Notes: generated from the letters alone by a model not told the origin. Counted from the first letter of the stretch, positions 1-6,196 are shown. The stretch is DNA of 8,980 nucleotides from Porphyromonadaceae bacterium UBA2720 (GCA_002353885.1 DEKO01000033.1:1-8980), one strand, 5' to 3'. Made by a program: numbers and translations.

Positions 1-2
1 CG

Positions 3-1250
3 CTCTACCCGCTCATGCACTTCACTGGCGACGACATTGAGGTGGTCATCACCCATGCCGCGCAAATGGGCGAGGAGTTCTACTCGTTTGTCAACGGTCA
101 GCACACCACGCAAGGTGGTACCCACCAGAGTGCATTTCGCGAGGCATTGTCTCGCACCATCAAGGAGTTCTATGGCAAGAACTTTGAGTATAGCGACATT
201 CGCAATGGTGTCGTGGCTGCCATCAGCATCAAGGTCGAGGAGCCAGTGTTTGAGTCGCAGACCAAGATTAAGCTGGGCAGCAGCATCATGTGGAAGGATG
301 GACCCACCATTTATAAGTTTGTCAACGACTTCATCAAGAAGGAACTGGATGACTTCCTGCACAAGACACCCGCCACGGCCGATGTTCTGCTCAAGAAGAT
401 TCAAGAGAATGAGCGTGACCGCAAGGCCATCGCTGGCGTGACCAAGCAAGTGCGTGAGCGAGCCAAGAAGGCGGCGTTGCACAACGACAAACTGCGTGAC
501 TGCCGAGTGCACTTCAACGACACGCGTGCTCCAAAAGACAATGACCGGCGCGACGACTCGTCTATTTTCATCACCGAGGGACTCTCGGCTAGTGGCTCAA
601 TCACTAAGATTCGTGACGTTGAGACCCAGGCGGTGTTCTCGCTGCGAGGCAAGCCGCTCAACACCTACGGGCTCGAACCCAAGAAGGTCTACACCAACGA
701 GGAATTTGCGCTCCTGCAAGCAGCTCTCAACATCGACGATGGCATCGATGGCCTGAGATATAATAAGGTGATTATCGCAACCGATGCCGATGTCGACGGC
801 ATGCACATCCGTCTGCTCATGCTCACCTACTTCCTGCAGTTCTACCCCGAGCTCATCAAGACGGGCCATCTCTACATCCTGCAGACCCCGCTGTTCCGTG
901 TGCTCAACAAGAAGGAAGCAAAGCGCAAGAATCGCACGGCCAAGAAGGAGGCTAAGGAGCAGAAGCCCGAGACCTATTATTGCTACAGCGACGAGGAACG
1001 GGTCAATGCCATCAACAAGCTGGGTGAGAATGCCGAAATCACGCGATTTAAAGGTCTGGGAGAAATCTCACCCGATGAGTTCAAGGACTTTATCGGCCCG
1101 GACATGCGTCTTGACCGCGTCTCGCTGCGCAAGGAGGACTCGGTCAAGGACATGCTCGCATTCTTCATGGGCAAGAACACAATGGAGCGACAGAATTTTA
1201 TTATTGATAATCTGGTCATTGAAGACGATGAAGACATTACAGTGCACTGA
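3..1250 (+). CDS. parE: DNA topoisomerase IV subunit B (ParE), C-terminal part, 5' end cut by window
   Basis: ATPase subunit of the type IIA topoisomerase that decatenates daughter chromosomes together with ParC. The N-terminal GHKL ATPase domain lies outside the window; 415 codons remain, the first complete one at base 3. Seen here: the end of the transducer domain (HFTGDD, then the QHTTQGGTH motif with its conserved ATP-contacting segment, bases about 15-140), then the TOPRIM domain starting at ITEGLSASGS (about 570-600), followed by GKPLN and the metal-binding DxDxD motif (TDADVDG, 780-800), and the C-terminal RFKGLGE motif (about 1045-1068). The motif order and wording match Bacteroidota ParE better than GyrB. 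Two oddities: the usual EGDSA acid is Leu (codon 582-584), and a Lys/Glu-rich insert sits at 909-971 between TOPRIM and the tail. The stop overlaps coaD, suggesting one transcript. ParE rather than GyrB is a strong but not absolute call. Confidence 0.95.
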   Translation, partial: LYPLMHFTGDDIEVVITHAAQMGEEFYSFVNGQHTTQGGTHQSAFREALSRTIKEFYGKNFEYSDIRNGVVAAISIKVEEPVFESQTKIKLGSSIMWKDGPTIYKFVNDFIKKELDDFLHKTPATADVLLKKIQENERDRKAIAGVTKQVRERAKKAALHNDKLRDCRVHFNDTRAPKDNDRRDDSSIFITEGLSASGSITKIRDVETQAVFSLRGKPLNTYGLEPKKVYTNEEFALLQAALNIDDGIDGLRYNKVIIATDADVDGMHIRLLMLTYFLQFYPELIKTGHLYILQTPLFRVLNKKEAKRKNRTAKKEAKEQKPETYYCYSDEERVNAINKLGENAEITRFKGLGEISPDEFKDFIGPDMRLDRVSLRKEDSVKDMLAFFMGKNTMERQNFIIDNLVIEDDEDITVH

Positions 1251-1731
1251 CCAGCAAAGGCAACAACGACACATCGCCTTTTTTGCCGGATCATTCGACC
1301 CCTTTACACGTGGCCACGAGGATATCGTGCTGCGGGCTTTGGCAGTCTTCGATGAGGTCATCATCGCCATTGGCGTCAATCCCGCCAAGAAAGGGTTTCT
1401 CACCGTCGAGCAACGTCGCCAGTGGATTGATGCTTGCATCGGCTGGCGCACGGGGGTGAGGGTGGTCACGTTCACTGGTCTGGCAGCACAAGCTGCCATT
1501 GAGCATGGTGCTTGCTGTTTTGTCAAGGGCATACGCACCATGCAGGACTTCGAGTATGAGATGCAGATGGCGCAGACCAATCATGACCTATGCGGCCTGG
1601 ATACCACACTGCTCTACACGTCACCACAATTGGCCCACATCAGCTCGTCGCTCGTGCGTGAGCTGCATGCTCTAGGCCAGGACGTGAGGCAATATCTGCC
1701 AGATAAGGCACCGCTTGACATCCTGCCCTAG
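1228..1731 (+). CDS. coaD: Pantetheine-phosphate adenylyltransferase (CoaD)
   Basis: Transfers AMP from ATP to 4'-phosphopantetheine, giving dephospho-CoA, the penultimate step of coenzyme A synthesis in the cytoplasm. The 167-residue protein shows the nucleotidyltransferase signature GSFDPFTRGH at residues 21-30, with His30 equivalent to catalytic His18 of E. coli; Lys54 in NPAKKG (equivalent to Lys42); KGIRTMQDFEYE around 100-111; and ISSSLVREL near the C-terminus. The start is chosen at ATG 1228 because it is the only ATG in frame near the signature. It overlaps the parE 3' end by 23 bases, which gives about 12 more N-terminal residues than E. coli CoaD; TTG at 1219 is a less likely alternative. 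Overlap with parE suggests translational coupling. Odd: residue 100 is Lys where E. coli has Arg88, a phosphate-binding position. Confidence 0.96.
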   Translation: MKTLQCTDQQRQQRHIAFFAGSFDPFTRGHEDIVLRALAVFDEVIIAIGVNPAKKGFLTVEQRRQWIDACIGWRTGVRVVTFTGLAAQAAIEHGACCFVKGIRTMQDFEYEMQMAQTNHDLCGLDTTLLYTSPQLAHISSSLVRELHALGQDVRQYLPDKAPLDILP

Positions 1732-1787
1732 TGGATGTGGCACAGTTTTTGCCTAGATAACTTCGTTCAGAAAACAACTATCCCCCT

Positions 1788-3410
1788 ATGAGAAAGATAA
1801 CACTATTGATTGCAATGATGGCATGTGTGCTGGCTGTGCAAGCGCAACGTGTGCCGCAGAAACTCAACAAACTATTGCTGGCCGAGTATGCCATCAACTC
1901 AGCCTATGTCGACTCGGTCGACGAGGACAAACTCGTCGAGTATGCCATTGTGGGCATGCTGCAAAAGCTTGACCCACACAGCAGCTATACTGATGCCAAA
2001 GAGACAAAGGACATGGAAGAACCGCTACAAGGCGAGTTCAGCGGCATAGGCATACAGTTTAACATGAAGGAGGACACGCTCTATGTCATCCAGACCATAC
2101 CTGGCGGACCCAGCGAGCGGGTGGGCATTTTGGCCGGCGACCGCATTGTCATGGTCAATGACACACTCATTGCAGGAGTCAAGATGAAGCGCAACGATAT
2201 CATGAAACGTCTGCGAGGAAAAAAAGGAACCAAGGTTACCGTCAAGGTGTGCCGAGGGGCATCGCCCGACCTGATCACTTTCCGCATCACACGCGACAAG
2301 ATACCTCTGCACAGTGTCGATGCTAGCTATATGATTGATGACAAGACGGGCTATGTGCGCATTTCCAACTTCGGGGCAAAGACCTACGACGAGATGATGG
2401 ATGCCCTTGCCAGCCTCACCAAGCAAGGCATGCAGCAAGTGGTCATCGACCTCACCGACAATGGGGGCGGATATCTCAATGCTGCGATCGAAATGTGTAA
2501 CGAGTTTCTGGATCGTGGACAGCTCATTGTCTACACCGAGGGCCTCAAGGCGCCACGAAGCAATGCCAACGCACTGGGCACTGGCAAGTACAAAGACCTG
2601 CCCATGGCAATCATGGTTAACCAATATTCGGCCTCTGCTGCCGAGATTTTCAGCGGTGCCATGCAAGACTGGGATCGTGCTGTGGTCGTCGGACGTCGCA
2701 CTTTCGGCAAGGGGCTGGTGCAGAGGCCTGTCAGGTTTGAGGACGGCTCGATGATGCGACTCACCGTGGCGCGTTATTACACACCCAGCGGTCGATGCAT
2801 ACAGAAACCTTACACCAAGGGTAACAAGAAAGCCTATGAGGAAGATTTGCTCGATCGCTCCAAGAGTGGAGAATATTATTGTCTCGACAGCATACATTTC
2901 GCCGACTCGTTGCGATACACCACGCTTGTGCATCAGCGCACCATCTATGGTGGTGGAGGTGTAATGCCCGACATTTTTGTACCTGTCGATACCAGCGAAT
3001 ACAGCACCTACTATCGCGACATGGTGGCCAAGGGCATTGTCAACCAGTTTGTCATCGACTATGTCGACAAACATCGCAAGCAACTCAAGAGCGACTATCC
3101 CACACTCGAAGACTTCGATGCTCGCTTTGCCTTGACCGACGACGATATCAAGCGATTTATTGATGCGGGCGAAAAAGATAAGGTAAAATATGACGAGGCG
3201 AAATTCCGTACCAGTGAGCGTGTGTTCCGCACCATGATCAAGGGATTAATCGCTCGGGACATTTATGCCGACTCCAGCGCCTATACACGCATCGTCAACC
3301 ACCGAAATCCCGATCTGGATGCAGCTGTCAAGGTGCTCTATGACCGTGAGCGATACGACGCGTTGTTGCGCAATGGCAATCCCGAATACGAGCGCTTGGT
3401 CAAGAAGTAG
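1788..3410 (+). CDS. S41 family carboxy-terminal processing peptidase (CtpA/Prc type), exported
   Basis: Serine endopeptidase of the C-terminal processing family, expected in the periplasm, where such enzymes trim or degrade envelope proteins. The 540-residue protein starts with a type I signal peptide (residues 1-19, cleavage after VQA). A Cys at 13 inside MMAC is a weak lipobox and I think not used, because the hydrophobic stretch continues past it. An N-terminal helical segment (about 21-80, with LDPHSSY) is followed by a PDZ domain from GEFSGIGI (82) to about 160. The protease core has DNGGG near 224-228, catalytic Ser283 in YSASAAEIF, Lys308 in TFGKG and Gln312, with the spacing 25 and 4 as in E. 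coli Prc (Ser452/Lys477/Gln481). A C-terminal helical tail of about 150 residues follows. Length is normal for Bacteroidota members. It lies 56 bases after coaD, probably in the same transcript. The natural substrate cannot be read from the sequence. Confidence 0.93.
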   Translation: MRKITLLIAMMACVLAVQAQRVPQKLNKLLLAEYAINSAYVDSVDEDKLVEYAIVGMLQKLDPHSSYTDAKETKDMEEPLQGEFSGIGIQFNMKEDTLYVIQTIPGGPSERVGILAGDRIVMVNDTLIAGVKMKRNDIMKRLRGKKGTKVTVKVCRGASPDLITFRITRDKIPLHSVDASYMIDDKTGYVRISNFGAKTYDEMMDALASLTKQGMQQVVIDLTDNGGGYLNAAIEMCNEFLDRGQLIVYTEGLKAPRSNANALGTGKYKDLPMAIMVNQYSASAAEIFSGAMQDWDRAVVVGRRTFGKGLVQRPVRFEDGSMMRLTVARYYTPSGRCIQKPYTKGNKKAYEEDLLDRSKSGEYYCLDSIHFADSLRYTTLVHQRTIYGGGGVMPDIFVPVDTSEYSTYYRDMVAKGIVNQFVIDYVDKHRKQLKSDYPTLEDFDARFALTDDDIKRFIDAGEKDKVKYDEAKFRTSERVFRTMIKGLIARDIYADSSAYTRIVNHRNPDLDAAVKVLYDRERYDALLRNGNPEYERLVKK

Positions 3411-3420
3411 TCATAGCGAC

Positions 3421-3468
3421 ATGCACAACAAATACGGCCAAGTGGGATAACTTGGCCGCATTGTGCAT
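3421..3468. terminator. Two-tier inverted repeat between convergent genes, likely bidirectional terminator
   Basis: The outer arms are ATGCACAA (3421-3428) and TTGTGCAT (3461-3468). The inner arms are CGGCCAAGT (3435-3443) and ACTTGGCCG (3450-3458), with loop GGGATA. Together they give 17 base pairs broken only by an internal loop of 6 and 2 bases. The structure starts 10 bases after the peptidase stop and ends 8 bases before the msrA stop on the other strand, which suits a shared terminator. No long T run follows on either strand, so termination is inferred from position and symmetry. Confidence 0.7.
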
Positions 3469-3476
3469 ATCTACTC

Positions 3477-3983
3477 TCAGGGTTTGGCTTCGCGGGCCAT
3501 CTTGAATAGCTCGAGTGGCAAGTGACAATAGCCAGTGGGGTTCTTGTCTAGGTAGTCCTGGTGATACTCCTCGGCAGCATAGAAGTTGAGCAGTGGGCCT
3601 ACCTCAACAGCAAGTGGAGCAAACAGCTCCTCGGCAACCTCTCGCACTTTTTGGTCGATGACAGGCAGTTGCGATTCGTCAGTGTAGTAGATGCCGGTGC
3701 GATATTGTGTGCCTACATCGTGGCCCTGCTGGTTGACACTGAGCGGATCGATGGCCTTAAAATATAGGTCGAGCAGGAAGCGCAGACTTGCCACCTCATC
3801 GTCATAGATTACATGCACCGTCTCGGCAAAGCCAGTACGGTCGGTACACACATCTTGATAGGTTGGGTTCTCGGTATGGCCATTAGCATAGCCCACTTTG
3901 GTGGCAAGAACGCCCTGCACCTGTTTGAAGAAGTGCTCGGTGCCCCAGAAGCACCCGCCAGCTAGATAAATCTCTTGTTTCAT
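3477..3983 (-). CDS. msrA: Peptide-methionine (S)-S-oxide reductase MsrA
   Basis: Reduces the S-form of methionine sulfoxide in proteins and free methionine, with electrons from thioredoxin; a cytoplasmic oxidative-damage repair enzyme. The 168-residue protein has the N-terminal catalytic motif GGCFWGTE with nucleophile Cys11, then GYANGHTENPTYQDVC (31-46), RTGFAE with the conserved Glu54, and YHQDYLDKNP with the substrate-binding Tyr/His/Asp near the C-terminus. Cys46 and the Cys of GYCHL are candidates for recycling, but the resolving residue cannot be fixed from sequence. It is a stand-alone MsrA with no fused MsrB domain. The start is the ATG at 3983-3981; a GTG directly before it (3986) would add one residue and is less likely. 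The gene is alone on its strand, divergent from the beta-barrel gene, with a promoter element 15 bases upstream. Confidence 0.97.
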   Translation of the reverse strand: MKQEIYLAGGCFWGTEHFFKQVQGVLATKVGYANGHTENPTYQDVCTDRTGFAETVHVIYDDEVASLRFLLDLYFKAIDPLSVNQQGHDVGTQYRTGIYYTDESQLPVIDQKVREVAEELFAPLAVEVGPLLNFYAAEEYHQDYLDKNPTGYCHLPLELFKMAREAKP

Positions 3984-3997
3984 CACAATTTTTTTTG

Positions 3998-4005
3998 CAA
4001 AAGTA
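3998..4005 (-). promoter_or_regulatory. Bacteroidota -7 promoter element for msrA
   Basis: On the minus strand these bases read TACTTTTG, a full match to the Bacteroidota sigma -7 consensus TAnnTTTG. The msrA ATG lies 14 bases further on, leaving a very short leader. There is no clear TTTG at the expected -33 position, so this is a half-supported promoter. Confidence 0.5.
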
Positions 4006-4067
4006 AGAATTTTTCTGTTGTGGAATGCAGTAAAAATGCTTTTTCTGCGTTTTCAGTAAAAAAGTTG

Positions 4068-4919
4068 ATGAAAAGAACGATTTTCACATTATTGATGATA
4101 GTTTGGGTAGTTGTCGTGGCAGTTGCCCAAGACAGCATCTCTGATCGATACACAATGCCCAAAGGACGGTGGAGCCTAGATATTGACTGGCATCCCTATA
4201 ACATGGGGTGGACCTATCAGGATGTGACCGGTAAAATGGATTTTTCGGGTTTTGCCTTGTTAGGTTTGGGCCTGGGTGCTGAGTATGCTTATCGTGACAA
4301 TCGCACGTTACGCCTTGATGCGCAGGCGGCGCTCGTCGGACATTATAATTTCACATTTGGATGTTTGGGAGGTGAGAAAGATAGGTCGCCCGAGCGCGTA
4401 GTAAATAGCGTATCAGTCAATTTGACACATCTGTTTTATCGACGGCACTGGATGGGTGGAGGTGGACTCGCATTTGAGTATCGCCATGTCGACTATGCGA
4501 CACTCAGCAATAGTGATGGGATTCTGGGCAAATATCTGACAGATAGAAGTATCTTGAGAAAGTGTGGTACTGATTCTTACGACCTGATGCACTATTCTAT
4601 GGGATTGACACTCATGGGGGCTTATCGAATTACTCCAAATTGTTATGTCGGGGTGCGTTATAGTCCCAGCCTGATATTGGGATCAAAATTCCGATATAAA
4701 AAATCTGATGTTGCCCTCCTTGGTGACGGGGTGGCTCGGAAGGGACATGTTGAGCATCACTTGTGGGTAGTGGCTGGTTTTCGCATCGACTTGACCAAGG
4801 GTGCCCCAAAGAGGTCTCGAACCGCACGCAAGACGGTCGTTGACACTACGCCCGAGACCTATATTGACAACCATGGTCGCAAGCAATCGACAGGAGTTGT
4901 CAGACCGAAACAACCTTGA
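4068..4919 (+). CDS. Exported protein, probable outer-membrane beta-barrel, function unknown
   Basis: I do not recognise the family. The 283-residue protein begins with a clear signal peptide (MKRT, then a Leu/Val-rich core to AVAQ, cleavage near residue 20), so it leaves the cytoplasm. The mature part has alternating polar and aromatic or glycine residues in stretches such as WSLDIDWHPYNMGW, LGLGLGAEYAYR, LRLDAQAALVGHY, VSVNLTHLFYRR, GGGGLAFEYRHVDY, YSMGLTLMGAYRI and LWVVAGFRIDL. This is the usual look of a small outer-membrane barrel of 8-10 strands. After the last strand comes a 38-residue hydrophilic, basic tail rich in Arg, Lys and Thr, unusual because barrels normally end on an aromatic residue. 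The start is the ATG that begins the signal peptide; the frame stays open upstream into msrA, but that part lacks protein character. Base use looks more AT-rich than in the neighbours. The glycosyltransferase gene follows after 21 bases, so they are probably co-transcribed. Confidence 0.82.
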   Translation: MKRTIFTLLMIVWVVVVAVAQDSISDRYTMPKGRWSLDIDWHPYNMGWTYQDVTGKMDFSGFALLGLGLGAEYAYRDNRTLRLDAQAALVGHYNFTFGCLGGEKDRSPERVVNSVSVNLTHLFYRRHWMGGGGLAFEYRHVDYATLSNSDGILGKYLTDRSILRKCGTDSYDLMHYSMGLTLMGAYRITPNCYVGVRYSPSLILGSKFRYKKSDVALLGDGVARKGHVEHHLWVVAGFRIDLTKGAPKRSRTARKTVVDTTPETYIDNHGRKQSTGVVRPKQP

Positions 4920-4940
4920 TGCTCTGCCAATAATGAAGAT

Positions 4941-5765
4941 ATGAACATGACATGTAATCCGATGGTGGATGTTACTGTGGTCATCCCCATCTATAAAACA
5001 AATTTGGCAGCTTATGAACTGATGGCTCTCGCTAGAGCCATCGGCAAGTTCTCGCGTCGTGATATTGCCATAGTCTGTCCCGAATCACTCGACCTGTCGC
5101 CACTGCAACACATGTTCACACCCAACTGCCGTGTCGAGAGGTTTGAGCAAGGCTATTTTGCGGGTCGAGAGGGATACAACCGTTTGATGCTGAGCCGTGA
5201 CTTCTACAGTCGGTTTGCTCAGTCACGCTTTGTGCTCGTCTGTCAGACCGATGTCCTCATCTTCGACGACCAGCTTGACTACTGGTGCGACCAGGATTAT
5301 GACTACATCGGTGCTCCATGGCTGCCGGCTCCGGGCGAAGTGGAGGGCTGGAACTTGTTCCAGAGGGCTAGCTATGGCCTCAGACGCCTCTATGGGAGGG
5401 TCAAGCCGGGGTTTCACGCCATCAACCTCAAGTGGCAGGTGGGCAATGGCGGGCTGTCGTTGCGGCGTGTCAGCGCCATGCTCGACGTTCTCGACGCTCA
5501 TGCCGATGACATCGCAGCCATTGCGGCCAATAGCCACCAAGTCGAGTGCTTTGAGGATGTCTTTTGGGGAGTGGGAGCCAACCAGCGATGGCCAGCAACG
5601 CTGCGGGTACCTGATGCCGCCACTGCTGCACAATTTGCAGTCGAAGGACATCCCGATATGGCTATGCGTCTCACGCATGGGCGTTTGCCCATGGGGGCAC
5701 ATGCCTTTCAGCGTCGGCGCAACATCAAGCATTGGCGCAATCTCGCAGGCATTGAGCTGCCATAG
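4941..5765 (+). CDS. DUF5672 family glycosyltransferase-like protein
   Basis: A 274-residue protein that I recognise as DUF5672, a GT-A-like family often found among Bacteroidota surface glycan genes. The donor and acceptor sugars are unknown. Landmarks: an N-terminal beta strand VTVVIPIYK (about 11-19), the family motif GREGYNRLMLS (75-85), CQTDVLIFDD (101-110) holding the acidic residue where GT-A enzymes have their DxD-type site, DYDYIGAPW (119-127), VGNGGLSLR (167-175), and FEDVFWG with Glu205 and Asp206, a likely catalytic or metal-site pair. The C-terminus has GAHAF, matching the family's G-x-HA ending. There is no signal peptide and no membrane segment, so it should act on the cytoplasmic side. 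The start is ATG 4941; Met3 is an equally possible start. Close spacing to the barrel gene suggests a joint envelope role. Confidence 0.85.
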   Translation: MNMTCNPMVDVTVVIPIYKTNLAAYELMALARAIGKFSRRDIAIVCPESLDLSPLQHMFTPNCRVERFEQGYFAGREGYNRLMLSRDFYSRFAQSRFVLVCQTDVLIFDDQLDYWCDQDYDYIGAPWLPAPGEVEGWNLFQRASYGLRRLYGRVKPGFHAINLKWQVGNGGLSLRRVSAMLDVLDAHADDIAAIAANSHQVECFEDVFWGVGANQRWPATLRVPDAATAAQFAVEGHPDMAMRLTHGRLPMGAHAFQRRRNIKHWRNLAGIELP

Positions 5766-5908
5766 CTCTACATGATAAATATTGATAACCCGTAGCAGGA
5801 ACCACGAAGTGCTTGCGCCGGAAGGGCACCATCGTTGTGGCAAGCGAGGCAATTAATAAAATCGGGCATAACGTTGGTTATCGCATAATTAGCATCGATG
5901 ATGCGCCT

Positions 5909-6007
5909 GCCTCGAAGAGGCGAAACAATCATAACCCCATGCTGCGTGCCTCGAAGAGGTGCGATGCATGGGGGTGAGGCGACCACTAAATAGCAACCTC
6001 GAAGAGG
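5909..6007. repeat. Three copies of the palindrome CCTCGAAGAGG, plus a degenerate copy upstream
   Basis: The copies lie at 5910-5920 (flanked so that GCCTC-GAA-GAGGC is perfect), 5949-5959 and 5997-6007, at start-to-start distances of 39 and 48 bases. Each can fold as a 4-5 base-pair stem with a GAA loop. A fourth, degenerate version at 5801-5813 (ACCACGAAGTGCT) keeps CGAAG and swaps one T-A pair for A-T, which preserves the inner stem. On the minus strand each copy reads Pro-Leu-Arg-Gly (Ala-Leu-Arg-Gly for the degenerate one) in a single frame. Confidence 0.85.
5935..5973. repeat. Nested inverted repeat (cruciform) around the middle CCTCGAAGAGG copy
   Basis: CCCCATGC (5935-5942) pairs with GCATGGGG (5966-5973). 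Inside is an internal loop of about 6 bases per side, and then the hairpin CCTC-GAA-GAGG (5949-5959). The 8 plus 4 base-pair layout can form in DNA or RNA on either strand. Confidence 0.75.
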
Positions 6008-6112
6008 GTGAACAGCTTTCCGTCTTACTATCACAGATGTCTTGGTGTTAATGACGCCAACGTGTGTGGAACTCAAATATTGACTCAATTCACCTCTTAA
6101 AATGTGTAAAAC

Positions 6113-6132
6113 ATTTCGGCTTTGCCCGAAAT
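6113..6132. other. Hairpin upstream of the acyl-CoA ligase promoter
   Basis: ATTTCGG (6113-6119) and CCGAAAT (6126-6132) form a perfect 7 base-pair stem with a 6-base loop. It ends 32 bases before the -33 element of the ligase promoter. It could end incoming transcription or bind a regulator, but no T run follows and nothing in the sequence decides between these. Confidence 0.5.
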
Positions 6133-6164
6133 CGTGTTAATGTGGGCAGAGTTAGTGCCTTTTT

Positions 6165-6196
6165 CTTGGTCGGGTGGGGCTTTTTTTGTAATTTTG
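6165..6196 (+). promoter_or_regulatory. Bacteroidota-type promoter for the acyl-CoA ligase
   Basis: The -7 box TAATTTTG (6189-6196) is a full match to TAnnTTTG. The -33 box is CTTG (6165-6168), one base off TTTG, with a 20-base spacer against the usual 19. Transcription would start just after 6200, leaving a leader of roughly 25 bases before the ATG at 6227. This also argues against the in-frame ATG at 6122 as the ligase start, since that lies upstream of the promoter. Confidence 0.68.

Noticed and set aside
1735..1765. Promoter in front of the S41 peptidase
   Set aside because: TAACTTCG (1758-1765) is one base off TAnnTTTG, but there is no -33 box at the right distance; co-transcription with coaD explains it as well.
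2025..3083. Long minus-strand open frame (352 codons) inside the S41 peptidase gene
   Set aside because: The plus strand has a full peptidase with signal peptide, PDZ domain and catalytic residues. The antisense frame has no recognisable domain and is a codon-bias shadow.
4027..4048. Hairpin GCAG-TAAAAA / TTTTT-CTGC before the barrel gene as a terminator or attenuator
   Set aside because: It needs a bulge, has a 3-base loop and is mostly A-T pairs in an AT-rich spacer; likely chance.
3975..4067. N-terminal extension of the barrel gene to an upstream TTG
   Set aside because: It overlaps msrA and would bury the signal peptide behind about 31 polar residues; ATG 4068 begins a proper signal peptide.
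5866..5890. Integron attC-like site around TAACGTTGGTTA
   Set aside because: Only a 4-base inverted pair is present, without the paired R and L boxes or an integrase.
5910..6007. CRISPR array
   Set aside because: The repeats are only 11 bases, few, and unevenly spaced at 39 and 48 bases, and no cas gene is present.
5768..6088. Minus-strand frame of about 106 codons in the gene-free region as a real gene
   Set aside because: It starts only at TTG, has no protein-like composition or known domain, and is explained by the in-frame palindromic repeats. Kept as a finding, not a gene.
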